A DNA stretch of 64,000 nucleotides, taken from NCBI GenBank assembly GCA_033851915.1, contig JAWSVM010000003.1:310001-374000 (forward strand), given 5' to 3'. Numbering within the stretch: the stretch's first letter is position 1; each line of letters begins with the position of its first letter. The DNA is from UBA1672 sp033851915 (lineage in GTDB: Bacteria; Pseudomonadota; Alphaproteobacteria; Micavibrionales; Micavibrionaceae). Shown in pieces: positions 35,449 to 43,480 of the stretch. The position numbers and the translations under genes were made by a program. The notes below the pieces were generated by a model that worked only from the letters and a program-made list of their open reading frames with translations, did no database searches and had not been told where the DNA came from.

Positions 35449-36033
35449 ATGAACACAGCAATAACGCCATTAGATATACCTTTAGAGAGGTGCCACGCCT
35501 TAATTCTGAATGCGGATTTTAGGCCGTTGAGCTATTTCCCTCTATCTGTATGGTCTTGGCAGGATGCTGTTAAGGCTATTTTTCGAGGGAGTGTCAGCGT
35601 GGTTCATGAGTATGAACGTGTCGTGAGATCACCGGAATTAGAGATGAATTTGCCATCTGTACTCGCATTAAAGGAATATGTGCCGACCACTAGAAGTCCG
35701 GCATTTACGAGATTTAATTTATTTTTGCGCGATAAGTGGCGATGCCAATATTGCGGCGATAATTTTAAGACCCATGATTTAACATTTGATCATGTGGTGC
35801 CCCGCTCAAAAGGCGGACTGACGAATTGGGAGAATATCGTGGCGGCATGTCAGTGCTGTAACACGAAAAAGGGAAATAAAATGCCGGACGATATAGGGAT
35901 GTACCCATTGGTAAAGCCACGGCAACCTTCAATTTACGAGCTTCAAGATAGAGGCCGAAGGTTCCCGCCAAACTTTCTACATGAGAGTTGGGAAGATTTT
36001 CTGTATTGGGATGCAGAACTGACAGAGAAATAA
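35449..36033 (+). CDS. HNH endonuclease family protein
   Basis: A 194-residue protein conserved in alphaproteobacteria. The HNH/zinc core spans roughly residues 100-150: CQYCGDNFKTHDLTFDHVVP with Cys pairs CQYC and CQCC, catalytic His in DHVVPRS, and NIVAACQCCNTKKGN. The N-terminal LILNADFRPLSYFPLSVWSW is typical of this chromosomal group, whose role is unknown; it is not linked to restriction genes here. GAGAGGAGAG precedes the ATG. Confidence 0.9.
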   Translation: MNTAITPLDIPLERCHALILNADFRPLSYFPLSVWSWQDAVKAIFRGSVSVVHEYERVVRSPELEMNLPSVLALKEYVPTTRSPAFTRFNLFLRDKWRCQYCGDNFKTHDLTFDHVVPRSKGGLTNWENIVAACQCCNTKKGNKMPDDIGMYPLVKPRQPSIYELQDRGRRFPPNFLHESWEDFLYWDAELTEK

Positions 36034-36293
36034 GAAGCTGCCACCACTTAACTGTGGACGTTGTTAAATTGCAGCTTACGTATAAGAATACGCTTCGCTT
36101 TATTTGCCTAGCCACATCTAAGTGATGTTTGCTTTTAGGGCTGCGAAAAAACGTAGGAATAGCGAAGCTAAGCTTTTTGGTATGCAGAGGGAGTAATCCC
36201 GAACATGCCATTAACCAGCGCAAATACCCATTGATACGGGCATGGTGTCTATTGAAAAAGGGAATGCGCGAAGTGCAACGAAAGGAGTACGTT
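36034..36293 (+). ncRNA. Candidate structured RNA or leader before the small membrane protein
   Basis: This 260-base region without a gene contains a chain of strong hairpins. AAGCTGC 36035-36041 pairs with GCAGCTT 36071-36077 and has an inner CCAC/GTGG stem. GCTTCGCT 36092-36099 pairs with AGCGAAGC 36161-36168. GGGA-GTAA-TCCC at 36189-36200 has a GNRA-type loop, and CATGCC 36204-36209 pairs with GGCATG 36239-36244. A ribosome site and the ATG at 36294 follow. This density of perfect stems is unlike the other gaps. I cannot match it to a known family; it could be an sRNA, a cis-regulatory leader or, less likely, chance. Confidence 0.4.
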
Positions 36294-36653
36294 ATGTTTA
36301 CACATATCACAAATCTTGCACATCTACGCTCAATCACGCAGGCCCTCGGGTTCTTCCTGTTCTATACGGTCTTGCTGGTAGGGTTATCAACCTTCCTTGG
36401 CCACTATATGGGTGTGCTTGGCATGGTTGATGGCACAGTTGGAACCTTCTTCGAAGGCAGCCACTGGCATACTTTGATCGGAACAGGCTGGACGCTTATT
36501 ATATCCAGTATGATCTTGTCAGGTAAAAAACTGACCAATGATCTAATGGCAGTTATCGTGTCACTTGTTGGCGTATATTTGTCATACAAAGTTGATATCG
36601 TTTTAGGAATGGTTGTGGTGTCATACTTAACCACGCTTGAAAAAGGTAAATAA
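36294..36653 (+). CDS. Small three-helix membrane protein, function unknown
   Basis: A 119-residue protein with about three membrane helices: near residues 14-36 (ALGFFLFYTVLLVGLSTFLG), 58-72 and 82-112. The N-terminal motif LRSITQALGFFLFYTVLLVG resembles that of the 39-residue peptide encoded at 37240, suggesting a shared domain. AAGGAG lies 9 bases before the ATG at 36294. The open frame continues far upstream, but that part falls in the structured region and is not coding-like. A clear terminator follows. Confidence 0.75.
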   Translation: MFTHITNLAHLRSITQALGFFLFYTVLLVGLSTFLGHYMGVLGMVDGTVGTFFEGSHWHTLIGTGWTLIISSMILSGKKLTNDLMAVIVSLVGVYLSYKVDIVLGMVVVSYLTTLEKGK

Positions 36654-36680
36654 GCCGAGAATATATTTAAAGACCAAGAG

Positions 36681-36708
36681 AGCCGGGGCTTTATGCTTCG
36701 GCTTTTTT
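36681..36708 (+). terminator. Intrinsic terminator after the membrane protein gene
   Basis: AGCCGGGGC at 36681-36689 pairs fully with GCTTCGGCT at 36695-36703 (two G-U pairs) around a TTTAT loop and is followed by a T run. Confidence 0.85.
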
Positions 36709-36715
36709 GTGTGAC

Positions 36716-37033
36716 CTATGCTTCAAATACAAAATCATTGTCTAGGTCTTGATTCCAGCTATCGTTACGTATTTTTCGCGCCCATGTATTTTCAAAATCT
36801 TGTATGAATTCAGGTGCAATTCTTTGGTTTTCCGTCATCTCTGTACTCATTGTATTCATGATGCCTAAAAGCTTTTCTTGGCTGCGTTCTTCTTCCGGAA
36901 TCTCTGTCGCTTGATTTTGGAAAATGACCTGTAATATCTCATTCGGGCAGTCATCATTTGAGCGTTTTGTGTGGGTGCGTATGATGTTCATATCTTCGGG
37001 CAAAATGTATTTGGATTGTTCTGTATTATTCAT
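36716..37033 (-). CDS. Hypothetical acidic protein
   Basis: A 105-residue hydrophilic protein, not recognised. It is rich in Glu, Asp and Asn with no membrane segment or known motif; the central part (NEILQVIFQNQATEIPEEER) is probably helical. GGGTAATAACT precedes the ATG, a weak ribosome site. The open frame fills the space between a terminator and an AT-rich gap, which supports a real gene. Confidence 0.55.
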   Translation of the reverse strand: MNNTEQSKYILPEDMNIIRTHTKRSNDDCPNEILQVIFQNQATEIPEEERSQEKLLGIMNTMSTEMTENQRIAPEFIQDFENTWARKIRNDSWNQDLDNDFVFEA

Positions 37034-37239
37034 AGTTATTACCCTATTTAATGGTTTTGTATTTTGGGAATATTATAAATATTAATGATGCATGTGTCAA
37101 AATAACAGAAAACTTTGGCTTTTTGCTTAGAATTTGTTTTGTTCTATACGTCTGTACCCCGCAAAAACCTTGACTTTATCGAGGGTTCGGAATAAGTCTA
37201 TCTGCATATTGAGAAAATATGTAGATGGATATGTTCGTT

Positions 37240-37359
37240 ATGTTTGATGATTTGTTTGATTTTGGGAAGAAACGCACACTGAAGCAATCCGTAGGGTTCT
37301 TCTTGTTTCACGGTGGTTTGGCTGTTGGTGTTATGACTCTTCTGAGTGTAGCGGTTTAG
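37240..37359 (+). CDS. 39-residue membrane peptide with a GFFLF motif
   Basis: A short open frame giving MFDDLFDFGKKRTLKQSVGF followed by FLFHGGLAVGVMTLLSVAV. It has one membrane helix after a charged N-terminus. The segment KQSVGFFLFHGGLAVGVMTL aligns with TQALGFFLFYTVLLVGLSTF of the membrane protein at 36294, which is why I regard it as real. GGA lies 10 bases before the ATG at 37240; ATGs at 37225 and 37231 are alternatives. TTGACT at 37170 may be part of a promoter. Its end overlaps the end of the convergent dsbB gene by 29 bases. Confidence 0.5.
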   Translation: MFDDLFDFGKKRTLKQSVGFFLFHGGLAVGVMTLLSVAV

Positions 37360-37861
37360 TTTTTGCGACCATCACTGCGCTGACAATACAGAAAATAAAT
37401 AAGCCAAAACAAAGGGCTATATTGTAATTTGCCATGGATAGACCAAGGATAGGGTCTTGCCACGGGATCTTGCTGCAATCGCCCATGGGCGCACTCATGA
37501 TGTTTTCAAGGATGCTTTTGCTGTTGCTATCATCCAAAAACACGACGGAGCATCCCTCTACTGCGGATTTCCACCAATGCTGTTCAACACCTGTGTGATA
37601 GCTGGCGATGAGACTGTTGAGTAGAAAATTTATGCCGCAAATGCCAAGCAACGCTGTGGTGACATTCTTTTTCTTACGTAAGCCTAAGCCGATTAGCCCT
37701 AGCAATAGTCCAAGGGCAAAGGGGTATCGTTGATAGATGCAAAGAATGCAAGGCTCTAATTCTAGCAGCCCTTCAGCGATAAAGGCGGCGGCCAAAGATG
37801 CGAATGATATAAAGGCAATTAAAGAAAAGGATAATGTTGGGTTTGAAAAAACAGCCTTCAT
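37331..37861 (-). CDS. dsbB: Disulfide bond formation protein DsbB-like
   Basis: A 176-residue inner-membrane protein with four hydrophobic helices. The first periplasmic Cys pair is in LEPCILCIYQR (near residues 37-40). The second pair is EGCS and GDCS in the later periplasmic loop. DsbB re-oxidises DsbA and passes electrons to quinone. The start overlaps the stop of exoD by 4 bases, so the two are coupled. No dsbA is in the window. Confidence 0.88.
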   Translation of the reverse strand: MKAVFSNPTLSFSLIAFISFASLAAAFIAEGLLELEPCILCIYQRYPFALGLLLGLIGLGLRKKKNVTTALLGICGINFLLNSLIASYHTGVEQHWWKSAVEGCSVVFLDDSNSKSILENIMSAPMGDCSKIPWQDPILGLSMANYNIALCFGLFIFCIVSAVMVAKTKPLHSEES

Positions 37862-38481
37862 TGTATGATCCCCTTAATGCCTTCCTTTATTAAATCGATG
37901 CCTTCAAAGCCAACGAACAGTAATATACTATATAGTAAAATCACCCATATTATACCGATCAATGCTCCTGCTAAAACCGCAATCCCGTCACGCATTAGAA
38001 TACCGACAGACATTAAGGCAATGCCAAAGCTGGGCACTGTATTGGTAAGTGGCAATGGAACGCAAACGGAAAGCGCCATTATAAAACCACACACACCAAT
38101 CATTCGTGAGAAAGAGCCTTGCGTTACAAAGTTTAAACGTGGCTTGATAAATTTTTCAATACGTATCGTCCATGGCAACGCTCTATCAATTAGGGCGAGG
38201 AGGTTCTCGCGTTTCATGCTTTTTTTTCTAAATTTTTCAGGAAACCAAATCGTGTGCCGCCCGATTGCCTGCTGCGCCGTAAGGAACACAAGTGGAATGC
38301 CCAGAATTGTTCCAACGCCAATGGCAGGCAGGGGGAGTGCTGCGGGCAGGGCAAAGATAAAGAGGAAAAACCCAAAGCCCCTTTCATGAAAGGCTTCAAG
38401 CAAGTCATCTATGCTTATTCTTTCACCATCGCAAGCGGTTTCTATGTCTTTAAGGATGTCGGAAATTGTCTTCATAAACAT
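37858..38481 (-). CDS. ExoD-family membrane protein
   Basis: A 207-residue membrane protein of the ExoD (exopolysaccharide synthesis) family. The N-terminal ISIDDLLEAFHERGFGFFLF and LPAALPLPAIGVGTILGIPL are the family signature, followed by two more hydrophobic regions. ExoD was named for an effect on exopolysaccharide in rhizobia; its biochemical role is unknown. ATG 38481 or ATG 38475 could be the start. It forms a two-gene unit with dsbB. Confidence 0.88.
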   Translation of the reverse strand: MFMKTISDILKDIETACDGERISIDDLLEAFHERGFGFFLFIFALPAALPLPAIGVGTILGIPLVFLTAQQAIGRHTIWFPEKFRKKSMKRENLLALIDRALPWTIRIEKFIKPRLNFVTQGSFSRMIGVCGFIMALSVCVPLPLTNTVPSFGIALMSVGILMRDGIAVLAGALIGIIWVILLYSILLFVGFEGIDLIKEGIKGIIQ

Positions 38482-38549
38482 TTGGATACCAGAGTTGTCG
38501 GCATTTGACGAGGAGAAAGGTGTTCTGTGTAACTTTTTTCACTAAATTC

Positions 38550-38577
38550 TTGCAGAATTTTTCTAGATCGCTATTAT
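38550..38577 (+). promoter_or_regulatory. Candidate promoter of tRNA-Leu
   Basis: TTGCAG at 38550-38555 and TATTAT at 38572-38577 are 16 bases apart and end 24 bases before the first base of the tRNA, the right position for its own promoter. Confidence 0.55.
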
Positions 38578-38601
38578 CTCGCTCACGCCTATTATGACAT
38601 T

Positions 38602-38686
38602 GCCCCTGTGGTGGAATTGGTAGACGCGCCGGATTCAAAATCCGGTTCCTTCGGGAGTGCCGGTTCAAGTCCGGCTGGGGGCACCA
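38602..38686 (+). tRNA. tRNA-Leu (anticodon CAA)
   Basis: The acceptor stem GCCCCTG pairs with TGGGGGC before ACCA, which is encoded. The anticodon stem CCGGA/TCCGG encloses TTCAAAA, giving CAA, which reads UUG. A long variable arm (TTCCTTCGGGAG) marks a class II tRNA, and the T arm is GCCGG-TTCAAGT-CCGGC. It is complete and 85 bases long. Confidence 0.97.
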
Positions 38687-38728
38687 TTTTAGTTTTCGCG
38701 CGTACGGCGTTGAGCGTCTTTTATCCTT

Positions 38729-39382
38729 TTATTCCACAGGTAGGGCAACTTCTGACTTAATCCAGTCGATGTTCTTTTGTCCCCACGGCTTTACTTTTGT
38801 GGGTGATATTGATTTATCTTTGATGCGTGTGCCGTCTCCGGCTTTTAATATCCGTGTGCCGGCATCGTTGAAGACACGTATTTCGCCTTCTTCCAGATAA
38901 ATCCAGCATTCGTTATCTTTCATGGCACGTAAAACTTTAGTGCCTCGCACGCCGATGCTTCCGAAATCCAGATCAATTTGAACGTTTTCGGAGTCTCCTT
39001 TGTCTAAAAGTCCGCCAACAAACTCAAAGCTACCTCGTAAGATTCTGAAATTTGCTTTGTTTCCCGTCAAATTAGCAGGGTCAAAAATATATTCATCAAT
39101 AGTTAGCTCTGCATCCGTACCGTTCATTGTTATGTTTGTTCCATCAATAAAATCAACGCGAACGAAGCTGTCATCGTTTTTGGTGCTTATAACGTCTCCA
39201 AGGTAAATAGAGGTTTTCTGTTCCGCTTTTTGTTCTGCGTTATCTATGTGCTGTATTTCAACATCACCAATTACAATAGATATATTTCCTATCGATTCTT
39301 GTGTTGCTGCATTTGCGTGGGTGTTTAAAGCACCGAAGATAAAGAATGATGTGATGAGTAAGAAAATATATTTAAAATTCAT
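38729..39382 (-). CDS. Exported FecR-domain protein
   Basis: A 217-residue protein with a signal peptide ending near THANAATQ (about residue 25). Its FecR-type beta domain spans roughly residues 35-190 (ISIVIGDVEIQ, IYLGDVISTKNDDSFVRVDF, FGSIGVRGTKVLRA). Unlike iron-signalling FecR proteins it has no cytoplasmic N-terminal part and no sigma factor or TonB receptor next to it. It belongs to the secreted FecR-domain group of unclear function. It is transcribed away from the XRE gene upstream on the same strand. Confidence 0.82.
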   Translation of the reverse strand: MNFKYIFLLITSFFIFGALNTHANAATQESIGNISIVIGDVEIQHIDNAEQKAEQKTSIYLGDVISTKNDDSFVRVDFIDGTNITMNGTDAELTIDEYIFDPANLTGNKANFRILRGSFEFVGGLLDKGDSENVQIDLDFGSIGVRGTKVLRAMKDNECWIYLEEGEIRVFNDAGTRILKAGDGTRIKDKSISPTKVKPWGQKNIDWIKSEVALPVE

Positions 39383-39717
39383 AATGCTATCTTTTTAGCC
39401 GGAAGTTGAGGGGGGGGCGTTTTATTGCTGCGCTCGTTGTATCTGATCGTAATATTATTATATGAGATTGTAAATATTGTAGCGTGATGTTGTCGATCTG
39501 CATTGTGGTTTGGAAGGGGTGGACGCCCCCCTTGTGTGTGGGTAAGAGGGGCGCCCGAAAGAAACAACATGCTGTTAATATGATTTATCACACGTTTAGC
39601 ATGCCCTGTCAATGGGAATTTTCACCCCGATAAATTTATGCGCAGGAGCGCAGGGAAATAACACAGCCTTTATTGTCTGTGAGGCTGTGCTGAAGAGGGG
39701 GGGGTGTCTTTGTTTTG
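39383..39717. other. 335-base gap with two hairpins
   Basis: No gene is visible. CACAGCC at 39662-39668 pairs with GGCTGTG at 39683-39689; read on the minus strand it is followed by TTATTT and may terminate the XRE transcript. A very GC-rich inverted repeat (CGCCCC.CTT with AAGAGGGGCG, about 39523-39555) lies closer to the fecR-like gene, and G runs occur near 39409 and 39701. Short open frames here (39379-39612 minus and 39612-39818 plus) have no protein-like features. Confidence 0.5.
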
Positions 39718-40083
39718 TTAGTTTTTGTTTGAGCGCGCTTTGGCGGCTTTGCGCAGGTCATCCATGCTGGAGAACTCTTGATCGGCAACTTCTCTTAAGA
39801 GAGCATTCTCTTCCTTGAGCGTGGCCAGTTCTTCGTAGGATTGGTCGATCATCGATGGAATCAGGCGGTAAACAGGAATGTTCAGGCCTTTTGCAATTTT
39901 CTCTATGGTTTCCAGTTTCGGGCTGGCCGATCTGTTTTGCAGGATGTCGCGTATTGCGGTTTCACCCAAGCCTGACGCTTTCGAGAGCTTCTTCGGGTTT
40001 GTCTTGCCCTTACGCTCTTTTAGAATCGTCTCTAGGTTATGTTTAAACTCTGCTGTGAGTTTGTCGGTCAGCTCTTTTTTCAT
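39718..40083 (-). CDS. XRE-family regulator with C-terminal coiled coil
   Basis: A 121-residue DNA-binding protein. The Cro/C1 helix-turn-helix spans about residues 28-80 (LSKASGLGETAIRDILQNRS, then LETIEKIAKGLNIPVYRL). It is followed by a predicted coiled coil (EELATLKEENALLREVAD) that probably dimerises it, and a basic tail. It resembles phage-type repressors but no phage genes are nearby. Neighbouring genes on the same strand, the FecR protein and the 94-residue hydrophobic protein, are possible targets. Confidence 0.85.
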   Translation of the reverse strand: MKKELTDKLTAEFKHNLETILKERKGKTNPKKLSKASGLGETAIRDILQNRSASPKLETIEKIAKGLNIPVYRLIPSMIDQSYEELATLKEENALLREVADQEFSSMDDLRKAAKARSNKN

Positions 40084-40165
40084 GCCCTTATAATGACGGG
40101 TTTCTAACGATTTTTAAAGAGGGTATGTTTCACAATCATCGTTTTGGTGTGTTTCAGGCAAAATA

Positions 40166-40189
40166 AAACGCCTCGAACAGGAGGCGTTT
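40166..40189. terminator. Terminator after the 94-residue protein gene
   Basis: AAACGCCTC at 40166-40174 pairs perfectly with GAGGCGTTT at 40181-40189 across a 6-base loop. On the minus strand it is followed by TATTTT, placing it at the end of the gene whose stop is at 40215; T-rich sequence also follows on the plus strand. Confidence 0.85.
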
Positions 40190-40214
40190 GTTTTGTTTTC
40201 GCAGTGCTGAGGGG

Positions 40215-40499
40215 TTACGGTGCTGGTGCCATCCACCCTGTAAGAAGATCTCCTGCACCACTTAAGTTATGTGCAAAGCCATTTCCAACATTTGCGAGCA
40301 TATCCATGGGGGTGAATTTTATGGCTTCACCTGCCGCCATTGCAGCGTCTGCTGTAAGGCTTAGTCCGCCTGTTGCTGATGCTAGTAATGTGCTGACTGT
40401 CGCTGTCGCTAGAATACCTTTGGACGCGTTCCATATTGTTTTAAGTACGCTAGTTCCTGCGTTTGCGACGTCGTTTACTGCGTCTACTGGGCCTGCCAT
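40215..40499 (-). CDS. Small Ala/Gly-rich hydrophobic protein, function unknown
   Basis: A 94-residue protein, not recognised. It is rich in Ala, Gly and Thr, with two weakly hydrophobic amphipathic stretches (SKGILATATVSTLLASATGG and MLANVGNGFAHNLSGAGDLL) and almost no charge. There is no signal peptide or cysteine. GAGGAA lies 8 bases before the ATG, and a clean terminator follows, so the gene is probably real. It lies 81 bases downstream of uvrA. A membrane-active or surface peptide is possible, but that is only a guess from composition. Confidence 0.65.
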   Translation of the reverse strand: MAGPVDAVNDVANAGTSVLKTIWNASKGILATATVSTLLASATGGLSLTADAAMAAGEAIKFTPMDMLANVGNGFAHNLSGAGDLLTGWMAPAP

Positions 40500-40580
40500 A
40501 GTTTTATTCCTCTAATTATCACCAAATTATTTTTTTAATTACCTAATGTTATCATGTTTATTTTACAAAACACAAGGAAT

Positions 40581-43442
40581 TTATTCGGCTGCAAGGTTTT
40601 CTTGTTTATAAAGGATTTCCTTAAGATATTGCCCTGTATAGCTCTTCTTTACCATGCAGATATCTTCCGGCGTGCCTGTCGCGACTATTTCCCCGCCTTT
40701 ATCGCCGCCTTGGGGGCCTATATCAATGATGTAATCCGCGGTTTTTATGACATCCAGATTATGCTCGATAACAACGATTGTGTTGCCTTGTTCGACCAAT
40801 CTGTGCAAAACCTCCAGCAATTTGCGGACATCTTCAAAATGCAGGCCTGTGGTCGGTTCATCCAGAATATAAAGCGTTTGCCCCGTGGAACGCTTTGACA
40901 GCTCTTTAGCCAGCTTTACGCGCTGCGCTTCGCCGCCGGAAAGGGTGGTTGCTTGCTGCCCGACTTTGATGTAGGTCAGTCCAACTTCCTTCAATGTCTG
41001 CATTTTATCGCGAATCGAGGGGATTGCATCGAAAAACTCAACGGCATCCTCAACGGTCATGTCCAGCACATCGGCGATAGATTTACCTTTGTACTTAACC
41101 TCAAGCGTTTCGCGGCTGTAACGCTTGCCTTTGCAGGTCTCGCACTCGACATAAACATCTGGCAGGAAATGCATTTCGATCTTGATGACGCCGTCACCGG
41201 AGCACGCTTCGCAGCGTCCACCCTTTACGTTGAAGGAGAAACGGCCTGCCTTATATCCGCGTGCTTTTGATTCGGGTAAGCCTGCAAACCACTCACGAAT
41301 ATGAGAAAATGCGCCTGTGTAGGTCGCAGGATTGGATCGTGGTGTGCGCCCGATAGGGGACTGATTAATATCGATGACTTTATCAACGTGCTCAAACCCT
41401 TTGATTTCTTTGTGGGGGAGTGGGTGTTCTTTTGATCTCATCAGGGTTTTACTGGCGGCGCGATAAAGCGTGTCGATTGTTAGTGTCGATTTTCCCGATC
41501 CCGAAACCCCTGTAATACATGTAAACGTACCAAGGGGAATCTTCGCGTTGATATTTTTCAGGTTATTGCCGCTTGCGCCGATAATCTCGATATGTTTTTT
41601 GCCTTTGCGGCGTTTCGTCGGGATAGATATTTCTCTTTCGCCGCGCATATATTGGGCGGTGATGCTGTCTTTACATTGGAAAACCTCTTCGGGCGTGCCT
41701 TGTGCAACGATTTGTCCGCCATGTGCGCCTGCGCCGGGGCCCATATCAATTAAGTGATCTGCACTGCGAATGGCGTCTTCGTCATGTTCCACCACAATCA
41801 CAGTGTTGCCGATATCGCGTAGTCGTTTCAGCGTTTTAAGCAGCCTGTTATTGTCCCGTTGGTGAAGGCCAATAGAAGGTTCGTCCAAAACGTAGAGAAC
41901 CCCCGTTAAACCCGATCCAATTTGTGAGGCCAATCTGATACGTTGCGATTCGCCGCCTGATAATGTGCCTGACGCACGAGAGAGGTTCAGGTACTCCAGC
42001 CCGACATTCACAAGGAAGCTAAGGCGATCTTCGATTTCCTTTAAAATTTTCTCGGCAATTTGCTGTTGTTGCTTGGTTAGCGTGTCAGAAACCTCGCTGA
42101 ACCATTGATGTGCTTCTTGGATGCCTAATGCGCTGATCTCGGATATTGTTTTCATGTCGATTTTAACAGCAAGGCTCTCGGGCTTTAGGCGTGCACCATG
42201 ACACGCGTCACACGGTGCGCTGGATTGGTATTTTGATAAGGCTTCGCGTACACCATTGGACTCGGTTTCGATTAAGCGGCGTTCCATATTGCCGATCACC
42301 CCTTCAAATGGCTTGGTGTTCTTCCATGTGTTTTGCTTGCTTTCGAAAATCAATGACACCTTCTCTTTGCCTGACCCATAAAGGATAATGTCTTTGTTCG
42401 TTTGCGATAGGTCGCTCCATGACACGTTCAAATCAAAGTCAAAATGTTTGGCGACGCAGCGCAGGGTCTGCATATAGTACCCCGAAAATGCACCGGCCTT
42501 TGACCATGATACAATTGCGCCATCTGACACCAGAACCGATGGGTCTGGAATGATGAGGTCAAGATCCATATTCAGCTTCACGCCCAATCCATCACATTGC
42601 GGGCATGCGCCGTGTGGGGAGTTGAAAGAGAAAAGGCGCGGCTCTATCTCGGGGATTGTGAATCCTGAAACGGGGCAAGAGAAATTCTCGGAAAATAACG
42701 TCTGATCACCTGACTTTGCGTCTTCGGCAATAACGAGACCGTTCGCAAGGTTCAGTGCTGTCTCAACAGAGTCGGCGAGGCGCTTTTGTAAGCCTTCTTT
42801 CGCGTTGACCCGTATCACAAGTCGGTCAATAACCACTTCTATATCATGTTTAAGCTTTTTATTAAGTTCCGGTATCTCATCGATTTCATAAAGTGTGCCG
42901 TCTACTTTAACTCGCCCGAAACCTTTTGCCTGTAACTCCTTGAATTCTCTTTTGTATTCGCCTTTGCGTCCGCGCACAATAGGGGCGAGGATATAGAGCT
43001 TCGTCCCGTCTTCCATGTCCAATATGCGATCAACAATCTCGCTGACAGTCTGACTTGTAATGGGTAATCCGGTGGCAGGGGAGTAAGGCACACCCACACG
43101 CGCCCACAATAAACGCATATAATCGTAAATCTCCGTCACTGTCCCAACGGTGGAGCGTGGATTTTTGCTGGTGGTTTTTTGTTCGATTGAAATGGCGGGG
43201 GAAAGCCCCTCGATGCTATCAAGGTCAGGCTTTTGCATCATTTCCAGAAATTGGCGCGCATAAGCGGACAAGCTTTCGACATAACGACGTTGCCCTTCCG
43301 CATAGATAGTATCAAACGCGAGCGATGATTTTCCGGAGCCGGACAGCCCCGTAATCACCACAAGTTTATCTCGTGGTATATCAACGTCAATGTTCTTTAA
43401 ATTATGTTCTCGCGCACCGCGCACACTTATCTCTGTCAGCAT
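40581..43442 (-). CDS. uvrA: Excinuclease ABC subunit A
   Basis: UvrA recognises DNA damage and loads UvrB in nucleotide excision repair. At 953 residues it has normal length. It has two ABC ATPase halves with Walker A GLSGSGKSS (about residue 31) and GVSGSGKST (about residue 640). ABC signatures are LSGGESQRIRLA and LSGGEAQRVKLA. Zinc-finger cysteines lie in CPVSG...CPQC and CEACSGDG...CETC. No GTTC-N7-GTTC box lies in the 38 bases before the start, so SOS control is not evident here. A diguanylate cyclase gene ends just upstream on the same strand. Confidence 0.98.
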   Translation of the reverse strand: MLTEISVRGAREHNLKNIDVDIPRDKLVVITGLSGSGKSSLAFDTIYAEGQRRYVESLSAYARQFLEMMQKPDLDSIEGLSPAISIEQKTTSKNPRSTVGTVTEIYDYMRLLWARVGVPYSPATGLPITSQTVSEIVDRILDMEDGTKLYILAPIVRGRKGEYKREFKELQAKGFGRVKVDGTLYEIDEIPELNKKLKHDIEVVIDRLVIRVNAKEGLQKRLADSVETALNLANGLVIAEDAKSGDQTLFSENFSCPVSGFTIPEIEPRLFSFNSPHGACPQCDGLGVKLNMDLDLIIPDPSVLVSDGAIVSWSKAGAFSGYYMQTLRCVAKHFDFDLNVSWSDLSQTNKDIILYGSGKEKVSLIFESKQNTWKNTKPFEGVIGNMERRLIETESNGVREALSKYQSSAPCDACHGARLKPESLAVKIDMKTISEISALGIQEAHQWFSEVSDTLTKQQQQIAEKILKEIEDRLSFLVNVGLEYLNLSRASGTLSGGESQRIRLASQIGSGLTGVLYVLDEPSIGLHQRDNNRLLKTLKRLRDIGNTVIVVEHDEDAIRSADHLIDMGPGAGAHGGQIVAQGTPEEVFQCKDSITAQYMRGEREISIPTKRRKGKKHIEIIGASGNNLKNINAKIPLGTFTCITGVSGSGKSTLTIDTLYRAASKTLMRSKEHPLPHKEIKGFEHVDKVIDINQSPIGRTPRSNPATYTGAFSHIREWFAGLPESKARGYKAGRFSFNVKGGRCEACSGDGVIKIEMHFLPDVYVECETCKGKRYSRETLEVKYKGKSIADVLDMTVEDAVEFFDAIPSIRDKMQTLKEVGLTYIKVGQQATTLSGGEAQRVKLAKELSKRSTGQTLYILDEPTTGLHFEDVRKLLEVLHRLVEQGNTIVVIEHNLDVIKTADYIIDIGPQGGDKGGEIVATGTPEDICMVKKSYTGQYLKEILYKQENLAAE

Positions 43443-43480
43443 GCGCTATTTATGGCCTAAAAGTCGGGGGGAGGCAATGT

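Noticed and set aside
35328..35522. A 64-codon open frame before the HNH gene
   Set aside because: It overlaps the HNH gene in another frame and lacks a ribosome site.
36129..36293. In-frame N-terminal extension of the small membrane protein
   Set aside because: The strong AAGGAG and ATG at 36294 define the start, and the upstream part is a run of RNA-like stems.
38729..39382. Iron-responsive FecR anti-sigma regulator
   Set aside because: The protein has a signal peptide instead of a cytoplasmic N-terminus and no sigma factor or TonB receptor gene is adjacent.
39379..39818. Two short open frames around 39379-39612 and 39612-39818
   Set aside because: Composition is not protein-like and the second overlaps the XRE gene end; the region is better explained by hairpins.
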